NCBI RefSeq assembly: GCF_003932895.1
Contig: NZ_RQYW01000010.1
Coordinates: 23,431 to 87,430, forward strand
DNA from: Leptotrichia sp. OH3620_COT-345
GTDB taxonomy: Bacteria; Fusobacteriota; Fusobacteriia; Fusobacteriales; Leptotrichiaceae
Reading direction: 5' to 3'
Length of the DNA stretch: 64,000 nucleotides
Below, piece after piece: positions 45,788 through 55,546 of this stretch. Under the pieces are notes generated by a model that was not told where the DNA came from, did not search any database, and saw only the letters and a list, made by a program, of their open reading frames with translations. How positions within the stretch are numbered: position 1 is the stretch's first letter; every line of letters begins with the position of its first letter. The position numbers and the translations under genes are program-made.

Positions 45788-46906
45788 TTATATAAATTCC
45801 ATAAATACATCATTAGCAAGTAAAATTCCCTGTCTTGTAAGACGTAATCTTGTCCCTTTGTTAAATTTTTCAAGTAATCCTCTCTTTAAAAGACTTTCCG
45901 ATTTTTCATCATCGAAATATTCTATTCCCTCGTTTATAAGGCGTAGTCCAAGCATATTTTTTAATTTATAATATTCTGTTTCATCTACAGTTTCAACACT
46001 TTTTTCATCTATAGGAAATATATTTTCATCAATAAATTTATAATATTTATAAAAATTTCTTACATTACTGTATCTTTTCTCTTTGTAGTAACTTGCAGCA
46101 CTCATTCCTACACCTAAAAATTGTTTATTTTTCCAATATTTAAGATTATGCCTTCCTGCCAGACCTTTTTTTGAAAAATTTGAGATCTCATAATGCTCGT
46201 ATCCGTTTGCTTTTAAAAAATCAATAATCAGTTCGTACATCTCGGCTTCAAGATCCTGTTCCATTTGGTAAAGCAGTCCTTTCTGCATCTTACTCCAAAA
46301 CACTGTCCCCTCTTCCCATATGAGAGAATATATTGATACATTATCAGGGGACAGCTGTAATATCATTTCTAAGTCTTTTTTCAAATCTTTCATATTCTGA
46401 TTCGGAATTCCGAACATAAGATCAATAGAAATATTATCAAAACCCGCTTTTCTTGCATTTTCAAAAACTTTTACAGCATCTTCTCCGTTATGTAGTCTAC
46501 CGATAAATTTTAGAATGTGATTTTGAAAACTCTGTATCCCTATACTAAGTCTGTTTATTTTTATTTTTCTCAATTCTTGAAGTTTTTCCTCGGTCATATC
46601 ATTAGGATTGAGTTCCAATGTTATTTCGGCATTTCTAGTATATTTTATAGTTTCCATTATACAGGAAAGCATTTTTATAGACAGGAGCGAAGGTGTCCCT
46701 CCTCCAAAATATACCGTATCATATTCGTATTCAGGATACATCTTCAGTTCTTTTATTAGTGCTTCCGTATATTTACCATATTCATGCTCCATATTTATAA
46801 ATGTACAGAAATCACAATATTCACATTTCTTTTCACAAAAAGGTATGTGTAGATAAAGTGCATCTATATTTTCTCCTGTTTTCTGTTTATTCTCTGTTTT
46901 ACTCAT
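45788..46906 (-). CDS. hemW: HemW-like radical SAM protein
   Basis: The 372-residue protein is a radical SAM enzyme of the HemW (HemN-like) group. The cluster motif CxxxCxxC is Cys24, Cys28, Cys31 within HIPFCEKKCEYCDFC. The glycine-rich SAM site VYFGGGTPSLL follows, and RLSIGIQSFQN and GIPNQNMKDL are typical. HemW acts in heme delivery rather than as a coproporphyrinogen oxidase. No heme biosynthesis genes lie nearby. It sits between pgm and yggS in a tight operon. Confidence 0.9.
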   Translation of the reverse strand: MSKTENKQKTGENIDALYLHIPFCEKKCEYCDFCTFINMEHEYGKYTEALIKELKMYPEYEYDTVYFGGGTPSLLSIKMLSCIMETIKYTRNAEITLELNPNDMTEEKLQELRKIKINRLSIGIQSFQNHILKFIGRLHNGEDAVKVFENARKAGFDNISIDLMFGIPNQNMKDLKKDLEMILQLSPDNVSIYSLIWEEGTVFWSKMQKGLLYQMEQDLEAEMYELIIDFLKANGYEHYEISNFSKKGLAGRHNLKYWKNKQFLGVGMSAASYYKEKRYSNVRNFYKYYKFIDENIFPIDEKSVETVDETEYYKLKNMLGLRLINEGIEYFDDEKSESLLKRGLLEKFNKGTRLRLTRQGILLANDVFMEFI

Positions 46907-46939
46907 CTCCCTTATTTCTGACCTCTTTACATATTTTAT

Positions 46940-48658
46940 TTATAATTTCAGAATTTTTTCAAACTCACTCATTGACTTATCGAGCTTCTGCTTTACATTT
47001 TCATCAGTATCTGCATTTACACTAAAGTAAAATTTAATTTTAGGTTCTGTCCCTGAAGGTCTTGCAGTAATATATGTATTATCCTCCAAAATAAACTGTA
47101 ACACATTTTCTTTAGGTAAATTTATTTCTTTTACTTCTCCTGTTTCAAGATTATATTCTTTGTGAGAATCAAAGTCCTTTTTTATTTTTATTTTCTTTCC
47201 AATTAACATATCTTTTACATTTTCTCTCAAATCACTCATCAGTACAGCCATTTTTTCTATTCCATCTTTTCCTTTTAATGTAACCGACTTTATTCCTTCG
47301 AGGTAATATCCAAATTTTTTATATAATTTCTGTAATTCTTTATAAATAGAGCTTCCTACCGAATTATAATATGCTGCCATTTCAGCTATTATCATTGATG
47401 TCACAAGAGCATCCTTATCTCTTGCATGAGTTCCTATAAGGTATCCATAACTTTCTTCAAATCCGAACAGATAGCTTCCGTCAAGTGTCCCTGTTTCAAA
47501 TTCCCTTATTTTTTCTCCTATATATTTAAACCCTGTCAATGTCTTTATTACTCCTACATTACTTGAAGGTGCCATTACATCTATCATAGGAGTTGACACT
47601 ATTGTTGTTATTACTTTTGCATTTACAGGTATATTTTTTTTATTATTCAGTAAATACTGGAGTAAAAGTAATCCCATCTGATTTCCATTAGGATAATACC
47701 AGTTATTCCTGTCGTCCTTTACAGCTATTCCTATTCTGTCGGCATCAGGATCATTTGCCATTACAAGTTTTGCCTCTATTTCATCTGCCAGTTTCACACC
47801 AAGTTTAAATGCTGCAACTTCTTCAGGATTTGCATAAACTACAGTAGGAAAATTCCCGTCAGGTTCTATCTGCTCTTTTACAACTTCAAAATTATATCCG
47901 AAGTCTGACAGAATTCTTTTCATAGGTCTTCCTCCTGTACCATGTAAAGGAGTATAAACTATTTTAAAATTTTCTTTTCCTGAAATATCTTTTTTCAATG
48001 TTTGTTTTTTTATTTCATCAATATAATCATTATCTATTTTTTCATCAAGTTCAATTATAAGATTCTGTTTTCTTCCCTCTTCTTCGGAAACAACTTTTAT
48101 TTCTTCAAGAGTTTGAATTTTATTTACTTCACTTACTATTCCTGTTGCATGAGGATCAACTACTTGAGCACCGTCTTCCCAATATACTTTATATCCGTTA
48201 TATTCTACCGGATTATGACTCGCAGTTACTACTATTCCTGCAAGACAACCTTTATACCTTACACCGAAAGACAATTCAGGTGTAGATCTCAAATCAGGAT
48301 AAATGTAAGCTTTTATTCCATTGGCGGCCATTACTCTTGCCGTATTCAAAGCATATTCTCTTGAGCCTATTCTACAGTCATGGGCTATTATTATACCTTT
48401 TTCCTTTGCATCTTTCTCATTATATTTTAACATGTAATTAGCAAGACCCTGAGTAGCTTTTCTAATTACGTATTTATTAATTCTGTTTGTACCTATTCCC
48501 CTTATTCCTCTTATTCCTCCTGTGCCGAAACTTAAATCCTTAAAAAATCTGTCTTCTATTTCTTTCGGATTATCCTCTAAACTTTTGAGTTCTTCCTTGT
48601 CTTTTTCATTAATAGAATCTGAATTTAACCAGTATTCATACTTTTTCATGAATTCCAT
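46940..48658 (-). CDS. Phosphoglucomutase/phosphomannomutase, alpha-D-phosphohexomutase family
   Basis: The 572-residue enzyme moves phosphate between C1 and C6 of glucose (or mannose). The phosphoserine is Ser147 in TASHNP. The metal loop NDPDADRIGIA lies near residue 305, the sugar-binding loop FGFEESYGYL near residue 395, and the phosphate-binding block ITARPSGTEPKIKFY near the C terminus. The length fits the PgcA/PGM2-like branch. It heads the pgm-hemW-yggS-sepF operon, with gaps under 40 bp. Confidence 0.94.
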   Translation of the reverse strand: MEFMKKYEYWLNSDSINEKDKEELKSLEDNPKEIEDRFFKDLSFGTGGIRGIRGIGTNRINKYVIRKATQGLANYMLKYNEKDAKEKGIIIAHDCRIGSREYALNTARVMAANGIKAYIYPDLRSTPELSFGVRYKGCLAGIVVTASHNPVEYNGYKVYWEDGAQVVDPHATGIVSEVNKIQTLEEIKVVSEEEGRKQNLIIELDEKIDNDYIDEIKKQTLKKDISGKENFKIVYTPLHGTGGRPMKRILSDFGYNFEVVKEQIEPDGNFPTVVYANPEEVAAFKLGVKLADEIEAKLVMANDPDADRIGIAVKDDRNNWYYPNGNQMGLLLLQYLLNNKKNIPVNAKVITTIVSTPMIDVMAPSSNVGVIKTLTGFKYIGEKIREFETGTLDGSYLFGFEESYGYLIGTHARDKDALVTSMIIAEMAAYYNSVGSSIYKELQKLYKKFGYYLEGIKSVTLKGKDGIEKMAVLMSDLRENVKDMLIGKKIKIKKDFDSHKEYNLETGEVKEINLPKENVLQFILEDNTYITARPSGTEPKIKFYFSVNADTDENVKQKLDKSMSEFEKILKL

Positions 48659-48954
48659 AGCGATAGCCTCCTGTAATAAATATTATTTATTTTAATTTTA
48701 CCATATTTATAAGATTATACAACTATTTTTTATTATTTTCGTGAATTTTTTGTCTGTAGTTTCATATAATTAATATTTATTTATTATATTTTTATAATGT
48801 AAATTTTAATATATGATTTTTCTTGGGAAAAACTCTCAGCAAAAAGGTGAATTCAAAAACTATCTTTATAATATCATTAAAAATTTTTATTTTATTTTAA
48901 AATATTTCCTATATATTTTCAATTTTTTATAGCTACAATTTTATTGTACTCTCA

Positions 48955-49165
48955 CTTAAAACTGTTTTCTGTCATTTTAATTTTCTCCAACATTCAAAAT
49001 TTTTCTGGGAAAATATAAAATTATATTGTTCAGAAAAATGAATATTTTGAGTGAAGCGAATTATCAATTTTTTAAGTATAATGAATATTTTTAAGAATCA
49101 AAAATTGTAGTAGGTAAATAGTGTATAAGAGCAACAATAAATTTTCATGAATAAAATTCAAAAAC
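48955..49165 (+). repeat. Dispersed intergenic repeat, copy E
   Basis: It contains AAACTGTTTTCTGTCATTTTA, CAACATTCAAAATTTTTCTGG, GTGAAGCGAATTATCAATTT, AAGTATAATGAATATTTTTA, GTAGTAGGTAAATAGTGTAT and AAATTTTCATGAATAAAAT. Downstream at about 49176-49196 a GAGTTATCTCATAAGACATT stretch resembles one end of the MITE-like element. 48659-48950 is AT-rich with nothing I can support. Confidence 0.6.
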
Positions 49166-49261
49166 TCTTTTTCTTGAGTTATCTCATAAGACATTAAATA
49201 TGTTATTCCATGGATTTTGTATATATTTTGCTTTTATAAAGTCCGGCAAAATAGTAATTTT

Positions 49262-50446
49262 TTATTTTTTAAAAAAGCTTCTGCTAACCGTCAAAAGTAA
49301 CAATACCATAGTCATCACTGAAAGATTTACAATAAAAGGAAAATAATAATTTGCCGAAAGCAGATACCCCGACATTAATGAACCTGCTGCACTCCCTAAA
49401 AACCCGACTGCCGAAGTCACTCCAAGTATTTTCCCCTGCTCTTCTTTGTATCTCTGAGCTACTATGCTGTTTCCTAAAGATCTTGCTATTTCATATGTCA
49501 TTGTATATATTGCCATAAATACATATGAAACTGTTCCGCCGTTTAACCTGTATAGTATAACGGACATCAGTATAATTCCTATAAGTATCATTATTTTATG
49601 TATTACTTTTTCCTTATATTTGGCTATAAATTTCACTAAAAGTACGCTTGTCCCAAAAAATGCCAATAATGAGGAACACATTACAAATGTTCCTATAGTA
49701 TCAGAATTTACTTTAATGTGAAATTTCAGGAAATAATTTAATGCACTGGCATAAGCAAATATACCTACATTTGATAAAAATATTATAAAACAGAAAAATT
49801 TTGAATAACTGTCCAGTTCATTTATGTATTTAAATGTAGCAAATGGATTCAAATTTTTCTTTTCTCTTATTCCCTCTTTTCGATTTCCCCGTTCGGTTTT
49901 TACAATTTCCTTTAATATGAAAAAAATAAGAAGAGACACTATACAACCGCATATAAACTGAAGTCCAAAAGGATACCTCGTATCATACCTTGCAACAATT
50001 CCTCCTGTTTTTTGGCCTATTGCTCCTCCTATTACGGCAGCTGAGCTTATTTTTGCTATATTTTTACTTTTTTCTTCTTTTGATGAGAGCTGACTCACAT
50101 ATCCGAAAGCTACAGCATATGTCCCTCCTGAAGCAAAGCCTGCGATGACTCTCGCTATAAAAACTATAGGTAAAAAATTTACAAATCCAAAAAATATTTG
50201 GGAAGTTCCGTACATAAAAGGCATAAATATAAATATTTTTTTCATTCCCACTTTATCTGCAAGAGCTCCTAAATAAGGAGAAGACATAAACATTGCCGTA
50301 CTCATTACAGCTAGAAATTCTCCGGATATACTCTTTTTCCAATTTCTCAATTCTATTAATCCCGGTGTTGCCGGATGTGCCAGATTATAAACGATAATAC
50401 AAAAAAACATTAGTATTATCATTCGATTTATATTTTTTTTCTCCAT
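49262..50446 (-). CDS. Major facilitator superfamily transporter
   Basis: The 394-residue protein has about twelve membrane helices with a charged central loop near residues 180-205. The loop between helices 2 and 3 has GALADKVGMKKIFI, the MFS motif A, and GFASGGTYAVAFGYVSQLSSKEE resembles drug-efflux families. A start 11 residues into the protein would also be possible, but ATTTTCCTCTCATT supports the chosen ATG. It is a single gene between repeat copies E and F. The substrate is unknown. Confidence 0.88.
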   Translation of the reverse strand: MEKKNINRMIILMFFCIIVYNLAHPATPGLIELRNWKKSISGEFLAVMSTAMFMSSPYLGALADKVGMKKIFIFMPFMYGTSQIFFGFVNFLPIVFIARVIAGFASGGTYAVAFGYVSQLSSKEEKSKNIAKISSAAVIGGAIGQKTGGIVARYDTRYPFGLQFICGCIVSLLIFFILKEIVKTERGNRKEGIREKKNLNPFATFKYINELDSYSKFFCFIIFLSNVGIFAYASALNYFLKFHIKVNSDTIGTFVMCSSLLAFFGTSVLLVKFIAKYKEKVIHKIMILIGIILMSVILYRLNGGTVSYVFMAIYTMTYEIARSLGNSIVAQRYKEEQGKILGVTSAVGFLGSAAGSLMSGYLLSANYYFPFIVNLSVMTMVLLLLTVSRSFFKK

Positions 50447-50529
50447 ATTTTCCTCTCATTGATTTAATTTTTTAGTTTACAAAAAGTATAATTTTATTAT
50501 TAATTTAATATACTTATATTTTATTTAAA

Positions 50530-50708
50530 ATTCCTCGACATTCAAAATTTTTCCGATAAAATAAAACTATTCCAATCAGGAAAATGAATGTCTGAACATT
50601 AAAAATTATTATTTCTCAAGCATAACGAATATTTTTAAGAGTATTAAAATTTTACAGTCAATAGTGGGTATGTAAGAACTTTAATCAGTCTTCGCGGAAA
50701 AAATAGTT
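50530..50708 (+). repeat. Dispersed intergenic repeat, copy F
   Basis: It contains CGACATTCAAAATTTTTCCG, TCCAATCAGGAAAATGAAT, GTCTGAACATT, TCAAGCATAACGAATATTTT, TTTTACAGTCAATAGTGGGT and ATGTAAGAACTTTAATCAG. It stops 2 bp before the minus-strand VWA gene stop. Confidence 0.65.
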
Positions 50709-50709
50709 T

Positions 50710-52314
50710 TCAAATCACTACCACTACATCACTAAAATCTTTTTCAACCCTGTCTCCTCCACATATTACTGTATAAATTTTCAAAGACAAACGATTTTTT
50801 TCTTCTTTTAGTTTTTTTTTGAAAGTATGAGATATTTTACAAACTCCATCAGTAATCATTAGTATATCCGCTTTGTTGTAATTTTCTTTTTTGCTTATTA
50901 TTTCCAGTGCTTTTTTAAGAGGTGTTTCAAAGTCTGTTCCCCCTTCATAACTTTTTTTTAAAAATTTCACAATTTTTGAAACCTCATTATCGTTTTCCAC
51001 TGAAAGCTCCTGAAGCTGACCTTTTGACCCGAACAGCAATATATAAAGTTCCCTATTTTCTCTTTTTAAAATTTTTGATATTGCCATTATTAATGCTTTC
51101 GCTTTTAAAATCGGTTCTCCTTTCATACTTCCTGATGTATCAATACATGTAACAATAGGACCTTTACTGTTTATTTTCTTTTCTTCTTCTTTTTTCTCCT
51201 CTTCTTCCTTACCTTTTATTTCATAGGTTAAAAGGCTGTTTTCCAGATATTTTGAATAAAACAGATACTTCAACTGATTATCTTCAAGGTTAATAAGCTC
51301 TGAAGGTAAAATCCTCGATAAATTCGATCCTTTCTGTATTCCAAAAATTTCATCCCTATTTATTTTAGGAATTTTCCTATCTTTTTTTTCAACAATTCCT
51401 TTTTTTCCTCTTCCGAGTTTTTTTATTATATCCTGAATATTCCTGTTTCTAAGCATTTCCTCGACAATATCCTTGAAATCATTTCCCATTTCCTTTAATT
51501 CTCTGTAAGAAATATCTCCTCCGAATCCTTTCAAAGTATTTTCATTTTGTTCATATCCAAGTATTATTTGTTCCAGAACTTCTCTTATCCTGAACAATAT
51601 TTTCATCATATGAACCGGTATTTTTTCATCATTTACTTCTGTGATAAAATCTCCTATCTCACTGAATTCTCTTTTCATATGTAGGATTATTTCTTCATTT
51701 AAAGGAACTTCATTATAACTTTCCATTGTTTTTTCCATTTCTGATATGTTAAAACCTTTTTCTGTTCCGACATTTTCATTAATGTAGTTATTTCTATCAT
51801 TTTCCCATAGAAGCCATTTTACGGCTCCTGTTTTATTTTTGACCTTCTGTTTTAAAAGTCCTGTTTCAGATTTGTACCCTTCTTCTATATCTTTGTATTC
51901 ATCAAAAAAATCTTTTTCTGAAAAATCAAGGCATTTTTTTGTAAATCCATGACTGTTTTTAAATACTAATCCGAAAAGATTTTTTTCTCCGATATATTTT
52001 TCAGCTTTTTCAGCAATTTCAGAATTTCCAACAGCACCTTTTTCATTAGAAGAAATATATATACTTTCAGGAAAGTCAGAATTTTTTATAAACTCTTCTG
52101 TCGTTATACACTTCACTTCCCCTGTATTTTTCAATATATCATTTTCAGGAATACATATTATCCTGTTATCTCCGACATATATTCCTGAAATTCCGAAATC
52201 ACTGTATATTATACTTCCTCTTTCAGGTACTGTCTTTTTTCTGTAAACAGTATTTATATAATATTTTAAAGGTTTTGCAAGGTGTGTGTTTAATGAAGTC
52301 CTTATTTTAAACAT
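50710..52314 (-). CDS. VWA-domain protein, ViaA-like partner of a MoxR ATPase
   Basis: The 534-residue protein has a mostly helical N-terminal region and a C-terminal von Willebrand A domain. The metal site motif is DTSGSMKGEP at about residue 390, followed by the conserved threonine region GGTDFETP and the aspartate in ILMITDG. No signal peptide is seen. In E. coli, ViaA works with the MoxR ATPase RavA. A MoxR gene lies upstream on the same strand with one gene in between. A KEEEEKKEEEKK stretch just before the VWA domain is a charged linker. Confidence 0.8.
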   Translation of the reverse strand: MFKIRTSLNTHLAKPLKYYINTVYRKKTVPERGSIIYSDFGISGIYVGDNRIICIPENDILKNTGEVKCITTEEFIKNSDFPESIYISSNEKGAVGNSEIAEKAEKYIGEKNLFGLVFKNSHGFTKKCLDFSEKDFFDEYKDIEEGYKSETGLLKQKVKNKTGAVKWLLWENDRNNYINENVGTEKGFNISEMEKTMESYNEVPLNEEIILHMKREFSEIGDFITEVNDEKIPVHMMKILFRIREVLEQIILGYEQNENTLKGFGGDISYRELKEMGNDFKDIVEEMLRNRNIQDIIKKLGRGKKGIVEKKDRKIPKINRDEIFGIQKGSNLSRILPSELINLEDNQLKYLFYSKYLENSLLTYEIKGKEEEEKKEEEKKINSKGPIVTCIDTSGSMKGEPILKAKALIMAISKILKRENRELYILLFGSKGQLQELSVENDNEVSKIVKFLKKSYEGGTDFETPLKKALEIISKKENYNKADILMITDGVCKISHTFKKKLKEEKNRLSLKIYTVICGGDRVEKDFSDVVVVI

Positions 52315-52329
52315 TTTTTATCCTTTCCT

Positions 52330-52854
52330 TTATAACCATATATTTTCCTGTATCTGCTTTAAAAGGAGTTCATTTGAGATTTTTTCTTCGCCAGCTATTC
52401 TGTTATTTTTCAAAAAGTCTTCGATTTCTTTTCTCCTGTTTTTTTCGTTAAGTATTACTTCTGACATTTTTCTTATAATTTTTTGTACTGTTCTTATATT
52501 CAAAACTTTCTTATTTGTTCCTTTATTAGAATATGCCCAGAATTCATTATCAAAAAACAAACCGTCATTTTTTGTGTTGAACAGTATTATTATATTAGAC
52601 TGAATATATAATTTATCCATATAAATTATTTTTAATTTTCTATCCCTGTAAAAGTCATCTATATTTCTTTCAATATAGCTATCTTCCATATTAATAAGTG
52701 TTTTAAAAATATAATTCAGAAACTGTTTTCTTTCTTCTTTTTCACATTCTCTCGTCATTTCAAACAAATTCAGTTCTTTTTCTTCATTTAACATATTTAA
52801 TATTTCCAAATTTATTTCTTCTTCAGTCCTTCCCTTTATTTCATATACATTCAA
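52330..52854 (-). CDS. Unrecognised protein between the MoxR and VWA genes
   Basis: The 174-residue protein has no signal peptide or membrane helix and is rich in charged and aromatic residues. It looks mainly helical, with one strand-like core (KIIYMDKLYIQSNIIILFNTK). I do not recognise a family. It lies 15 bp before the VWA gene, so it is most likely co-translated with it. Its start is supported only by a weak GGAAGAAG region. Its position suggests an adaptor or target-recognition part of the MoxR-VWA complex, by inference from context. Confidence 0.6.
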   Translation of the reverse strand: MNVYEIKGRTEEEINLEILNMLNEEKELNLFEMTRECEKEERKQFLNYIFKTLINMEDSYIERNIDDFYRDRKLKIIYMDKLYIQSNIIILFNTKNDGLFFDNEFWAYSNKGTNKKVLNIRTVQKIIRKMSEVILNEKNRRKEIEDFLKNNRIAGEEKISNELLLKQIQENIWL

Positions 52855-53003
52855 CTTATCTTCTTCCTTTCCTTATGGATCTCTTTCATATTGAAATTTA
52901 TTCAATTCCAAACTGTTTTTTAACAAGGTGACACTTTTTTATATTTTACAGTTTCAAAATTAATTTGTTATACCTAAAAAAATATTTTTCAGATTAAATA
53001 TTT

Positions 53004-53939
53004 TCAGTCAGTTTCTTTTGCTATATTTCTTTTGACAATATCTAATACGACTTTTGTTACAGTTTCATAGTTTTCAGGATTATTCCACAAACAATCTGTT
53101 AATAACATTACATCTGAAAAATCCACTTTCTTTCTTCCGTTAATATACGCTGATATTTTTAACAATTTTATCATTTTTACAAATTTTCTGTCGGATATTG
53201 TCTCATACCTGTTTTCACTAAAAATTCTGTTGTATTCGCTTCTTATCCGAATTAATGTTTTTTTCACATTTTCAGATAATTTTATATTTATATATTCTTT
53301 TTCGATTTTATCTAAATCCTGAGAAGTTATTTTCAAATGTTCAGGGATTAAAATATTTCCACTTTCAATATCCATTAGTTCTTCAACATCATCATCGCTT
53401 ACGTAGTTTACTATTCTCCTCAAAAGAAATCTGTCATACAGTGCTGCAAGTTCTTCATTTTCAAAAGGCAGTTCATTTGAAGCTCCTATAACTGAAATTA
53501 AAGGTATCTCCTGTCTTTTTCCTCCATTATGGAATATCTTTTCATTAATCATTGCAAGCAAAGTATTTAAAATAGAAGAATTTGCTTTAAAAATCTCGTC
53601 TAAAAAGACTATTTTACTTGTCGGCATATATCCCTGAGCATTTCTTTCAAATATATCTTCCTGTAACTTTTTTATAGAAAGAGGACCGAATATTTCTTCA
53701 GGAGTAGTAAATTTTGTAAGTAAATATTCAAAATAACTTTCTTCACTAAAAATTTTCGTTATTCTTCTTGAAATTTCACTTTTTGCTGTTCCCGGAGGTC
53801 CTATCAGAATTATATTTTCCTTTGCAAACACACCCAGCAGAGTAAGTTTTATAACTTTTTCCTTACCGATGAGACCCTTATTCAAAAGTTTTAACAATTC
53901 TTCTATTTTTCTTTTTAATTCAATATTTCCAACTATCAA
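53004..53939 (-). CDS. MoxR-family AAA+ ATPase (RavA-like)
   Basis: The 311-residue protein is a MoxR-type AAA+ ATPase. Walker A is GPPGTAKS at residues 47-54, Walker B is IVFLDEIFKA with Asp114-Glu115, and ANSSILNTLLAMINEKIF follows with the MoxR pattern. GASNELPFENEELAALYDRFLLR is the sensor 1 and arginine-finger region. A winged lid follows. It lacks the long C-terminal LARA part of E. coli RavA. It is 149 bp upstream of the unrecognised gene and VWA gene. MoxR-VWA pairs act as chaperones that insert cofactors or mature complexes. Confidence 0.9.
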   Translation of the reverse strand: MIVGNIELKRKIEELLKLLNKGLIGKEKVIKLTLLGVFAKENIILIGPPGTAKSEISRRITKIFSEESYFEYLLTKFTTPEEIFGPLSIKKLQEDIFERNAQGYMPTSKIVFLDEIFKANSSILNTLLAMINEKIFHNGGKRQEIPLISVIGASNELPFENEELAALYDRFLLRRIVNYVSDDDVEELMDIESGNILIPEHLKITSQDLDKIEKEYINIKLSENVKKTLIRIRSEYNRIFSENRYETISDRKFVKMIKLLKISAYINGRKKVDFSDVMLLTDCLWNNPENYETVTKVVLDIVKRNIAKETD

Positions 53940-53990
53940 ATCATTCTCTCCTTTTCAGACACTATCAAAAAACAACATATAAAGATAGAA

Positions 53991-54012
53991 AAAACCGGAA
54001 AAATCCGGTTTT
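53991..54012 (-). terminator. Terminator of ybaB
   Basis: AAAACCGGA and TCCGGTTTT pair around a 4-base loop. On the minus strand the stem runs into TTTTTTCTATC. It lies 57 bp past the ybaB stop. Confidence 0.85.
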
Positions 54013-54068
54013 AAATATAATTTAAAATTTAGTTTTATAAATCGTTCATATACTTTGTCTATTCTATT

Positions 54069-54428
54069 TTAAAATAATCCCGGTATACTTACTCCTCCAG
54101 TTATTACTTCCATTTCCTTTTCAGCCATTTCTTCAGCTTTTTCAAGTATTTCATTTACAGCATTAATTATTAAATCTGAAACAATAGAAGCATCTCCTTC
54201 TTCAACAGCATCTTTTAATACATCAAGAGAAACTGATAAATCAACTATTTTTTTCTGACCATTTGCTTTTATAGTTATTCCTCCGCCTGCAACAGAAGTT
54301 TCTACAAACTTATCTTTTAAACCTTCCTGTATTTTCAGCATTTCCTGCTGCATAACTTGAGCCTGTTTTATTATATCCTGTTGACTTCCTGATTTTCCGC
54401 TGTTAGCTCCTTTTAACTTTCTAACCAT
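54069..54428 (-). CDS. YbaB/EbfC-family nucleoid-associated protein
   Basis: The 119-residue dimeric DNA-binding protein has the family core QAQVMQQEMLKIQEGLKDKFVE and GGITIKANGQKKIVDLSVS, and ends VITGGVSIPGLF. An N-terminal basic extension (MVRKLKGANSGKSGSQQ) is longer than in E. coli YbaB. It lies downstream of a tRNA cluster on the same strand, 85 bp after tRNA-Tyr, and is followed by a strong terminator. It is often linked to recR and dnaX, but neither is seen here. Confidence 0.92.
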   Translation of the reverse strand: MVRKLKGANSGKSGSQQDIIKQAQVMQQEMLKIQEGLKDKFVETSVAGGGITIKANGQKKIVDLSVSLDVLKDAVEEGDASIVSDLIINAVNEILEKAEEMAEKEMEVITGGVSIPGLF

Positions 54429-54512
54429 GTTATTATTGCCTCCTATATGAAATTCATATACTTAAAAAAATTATGTCTATATTATATAAAATTTACAGTT
54501 ATTAAAAAAAAA

Positions 54513-54597
<85 letters not shown>

Positions 54598-54613
54598 ACA
54601 ATTTTTAAAAAAG

Positions 54614-54689
54614 TGGTGCCGCTTGTCGGACTCGAACCAACCACCTGCTGATTACAAGTCAGCTGCTCTACCAGATGAGCTAAAGCGGC
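54614..54689 (-). tRNA. tRNA-Thr (UGU)
   Basis: The 76-base gene has acceptor GCCGCTT with AAGCGGC, anticodon loop CTTGTAA (anticodon TGT) between CTGA and TCAG, T loop TTCGAGT and an encoded CCA. Confidence 0.95.
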
Positions 54690-54740
54690 ACAATATACCT
54701 TCTTCCATCATATATTTTAAGATGAAATATTTAATTAAAA

Positions 54741-54817
54741 TGGCGGAAGTGACGAGACTCGAACTCGCGACATCTTGCGTGACAGGCAAGCACTCTAACC
54801 AACTGAGCTACACCTCC
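54741..54817 (-). tRNA. tRNA-Asp (GUC)
   Basis: The 77-base gene has acceptor GGAGGTG with CACTTCC (one G-T pair), anticodon loop CTGTCAC (anticodon GTC), T loop TTCGAGT, discriminator G and an encoded CCA. Confidence 0.95.
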
Positions 54818-54850
54818 ATAAAAATGGTGGTCACAAGTTTTTTAATTACT

Positions 54851-54925
54851 TGGTACGCCCTAGGAGGATCGAACTCCTGTTGCCGGGATGAAAACCCGAT
54901 GTCCTAACCACTAGACGAAGGGCGC
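54851..54925 (-). tRNA. tRNA-Glu (UUC)
   Basis: The 75-base gene has acceptor GCGCCCT with AGGGCGT, anticodon loop TTTTCAT (anticodon TTC), T loop TTCGATC and an encoded CCA. It is the promoter-proximal member of the four-tRNA cluster. Confidence 0.95.
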
Positions 54926-54990
54926 ACACTTTAATAATAGTTATGAGAGATTTATAATTTTTTATTTAACTCCTCTCACGGACAAAAAAG

Positions 54991-55019
54991 ATATTATCAT
55001 AAATAAAAAATTAAGTCAA
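54991..55019 (-). promoter_or_regulatory. Promoter of the four-tRNA cluster
   Basis: On the minus strand, TTGACT (55014-55019) and TAATAT (54991-54996) are separated by 17 bp, with a TG extension before the -10. It lies about 65 bp before tRNA-Glu. Confidence 0.7.
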
Positions 55020-55345
55020 TACCTTTTTTAAATTTTTTTGTTTTTTTTCTCAACTTTTTGTAAAACTGTTGCAAAATTTTATAATTAAGTTTGAAATCCA
55101 TACTGTTTTTAAAATATTTTCTATTTATAATTAATCCCTATTTTGTTATACGGAATAATTTTTCAAAAGTTTACTTATTTTACTGTTTTCTAATTTGAAC
55201 TTGTGTGTGTTATATTATAGTCTACTATAATCCAGTTCTTCAATTAATTCTTTAATATAGTTAAAAACCTGTTTTATGTTATATCTATGATTTAAGAAAC
55301 CGAACAATTTTATATATTATAAACTTCATAAACTGTGTAATAAAA

Positions 55346-55427
55346 TGTATTAGTAAAAAATAATTTATATATTCAAATTTTTCTAAATTTTATTTTTAAA
55401 GAAAGTTTTTTTAATTTTACTAATACA
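55346..55427. repeat. 82-bp element with perfect 13-bp terminal inverted repeats
   Basis: TGTATTAGTAAAA (55346-55358) and TTTTACTAATACA (55415-55427) are exact complements with AT-rich sequence between. A weaker relative lies near 57436-57490 (AGTGTATTAAA and TTTAATATACT). The rest of the 621-bp gap between the tRNA cluster and sppA shows only the two promoters. Confidence 0.45.
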
Positions 55428-55489
55428 CTTCTTGAACATTTTTATTCATTTACCTTTACTCCCGATATTATAAAGTAATTTTTCTTACA

Positions 55490-55518
55490 TTGATATTTAA
55501 TACTTAAAATGGTATAAT
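55490..55518 (+). promoter_or_regulatory. Promoter of sppA
   Basis: TTGATA (55490-55495) and TATAAT (55513-55518) are separated by 17 bp. An AGGAGG site follows 7 bp before the ATG. Confidence 0.75.
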
Positions 55519-55546
55519 TTAAAAACAAAAATACAGGAGGTACTCA

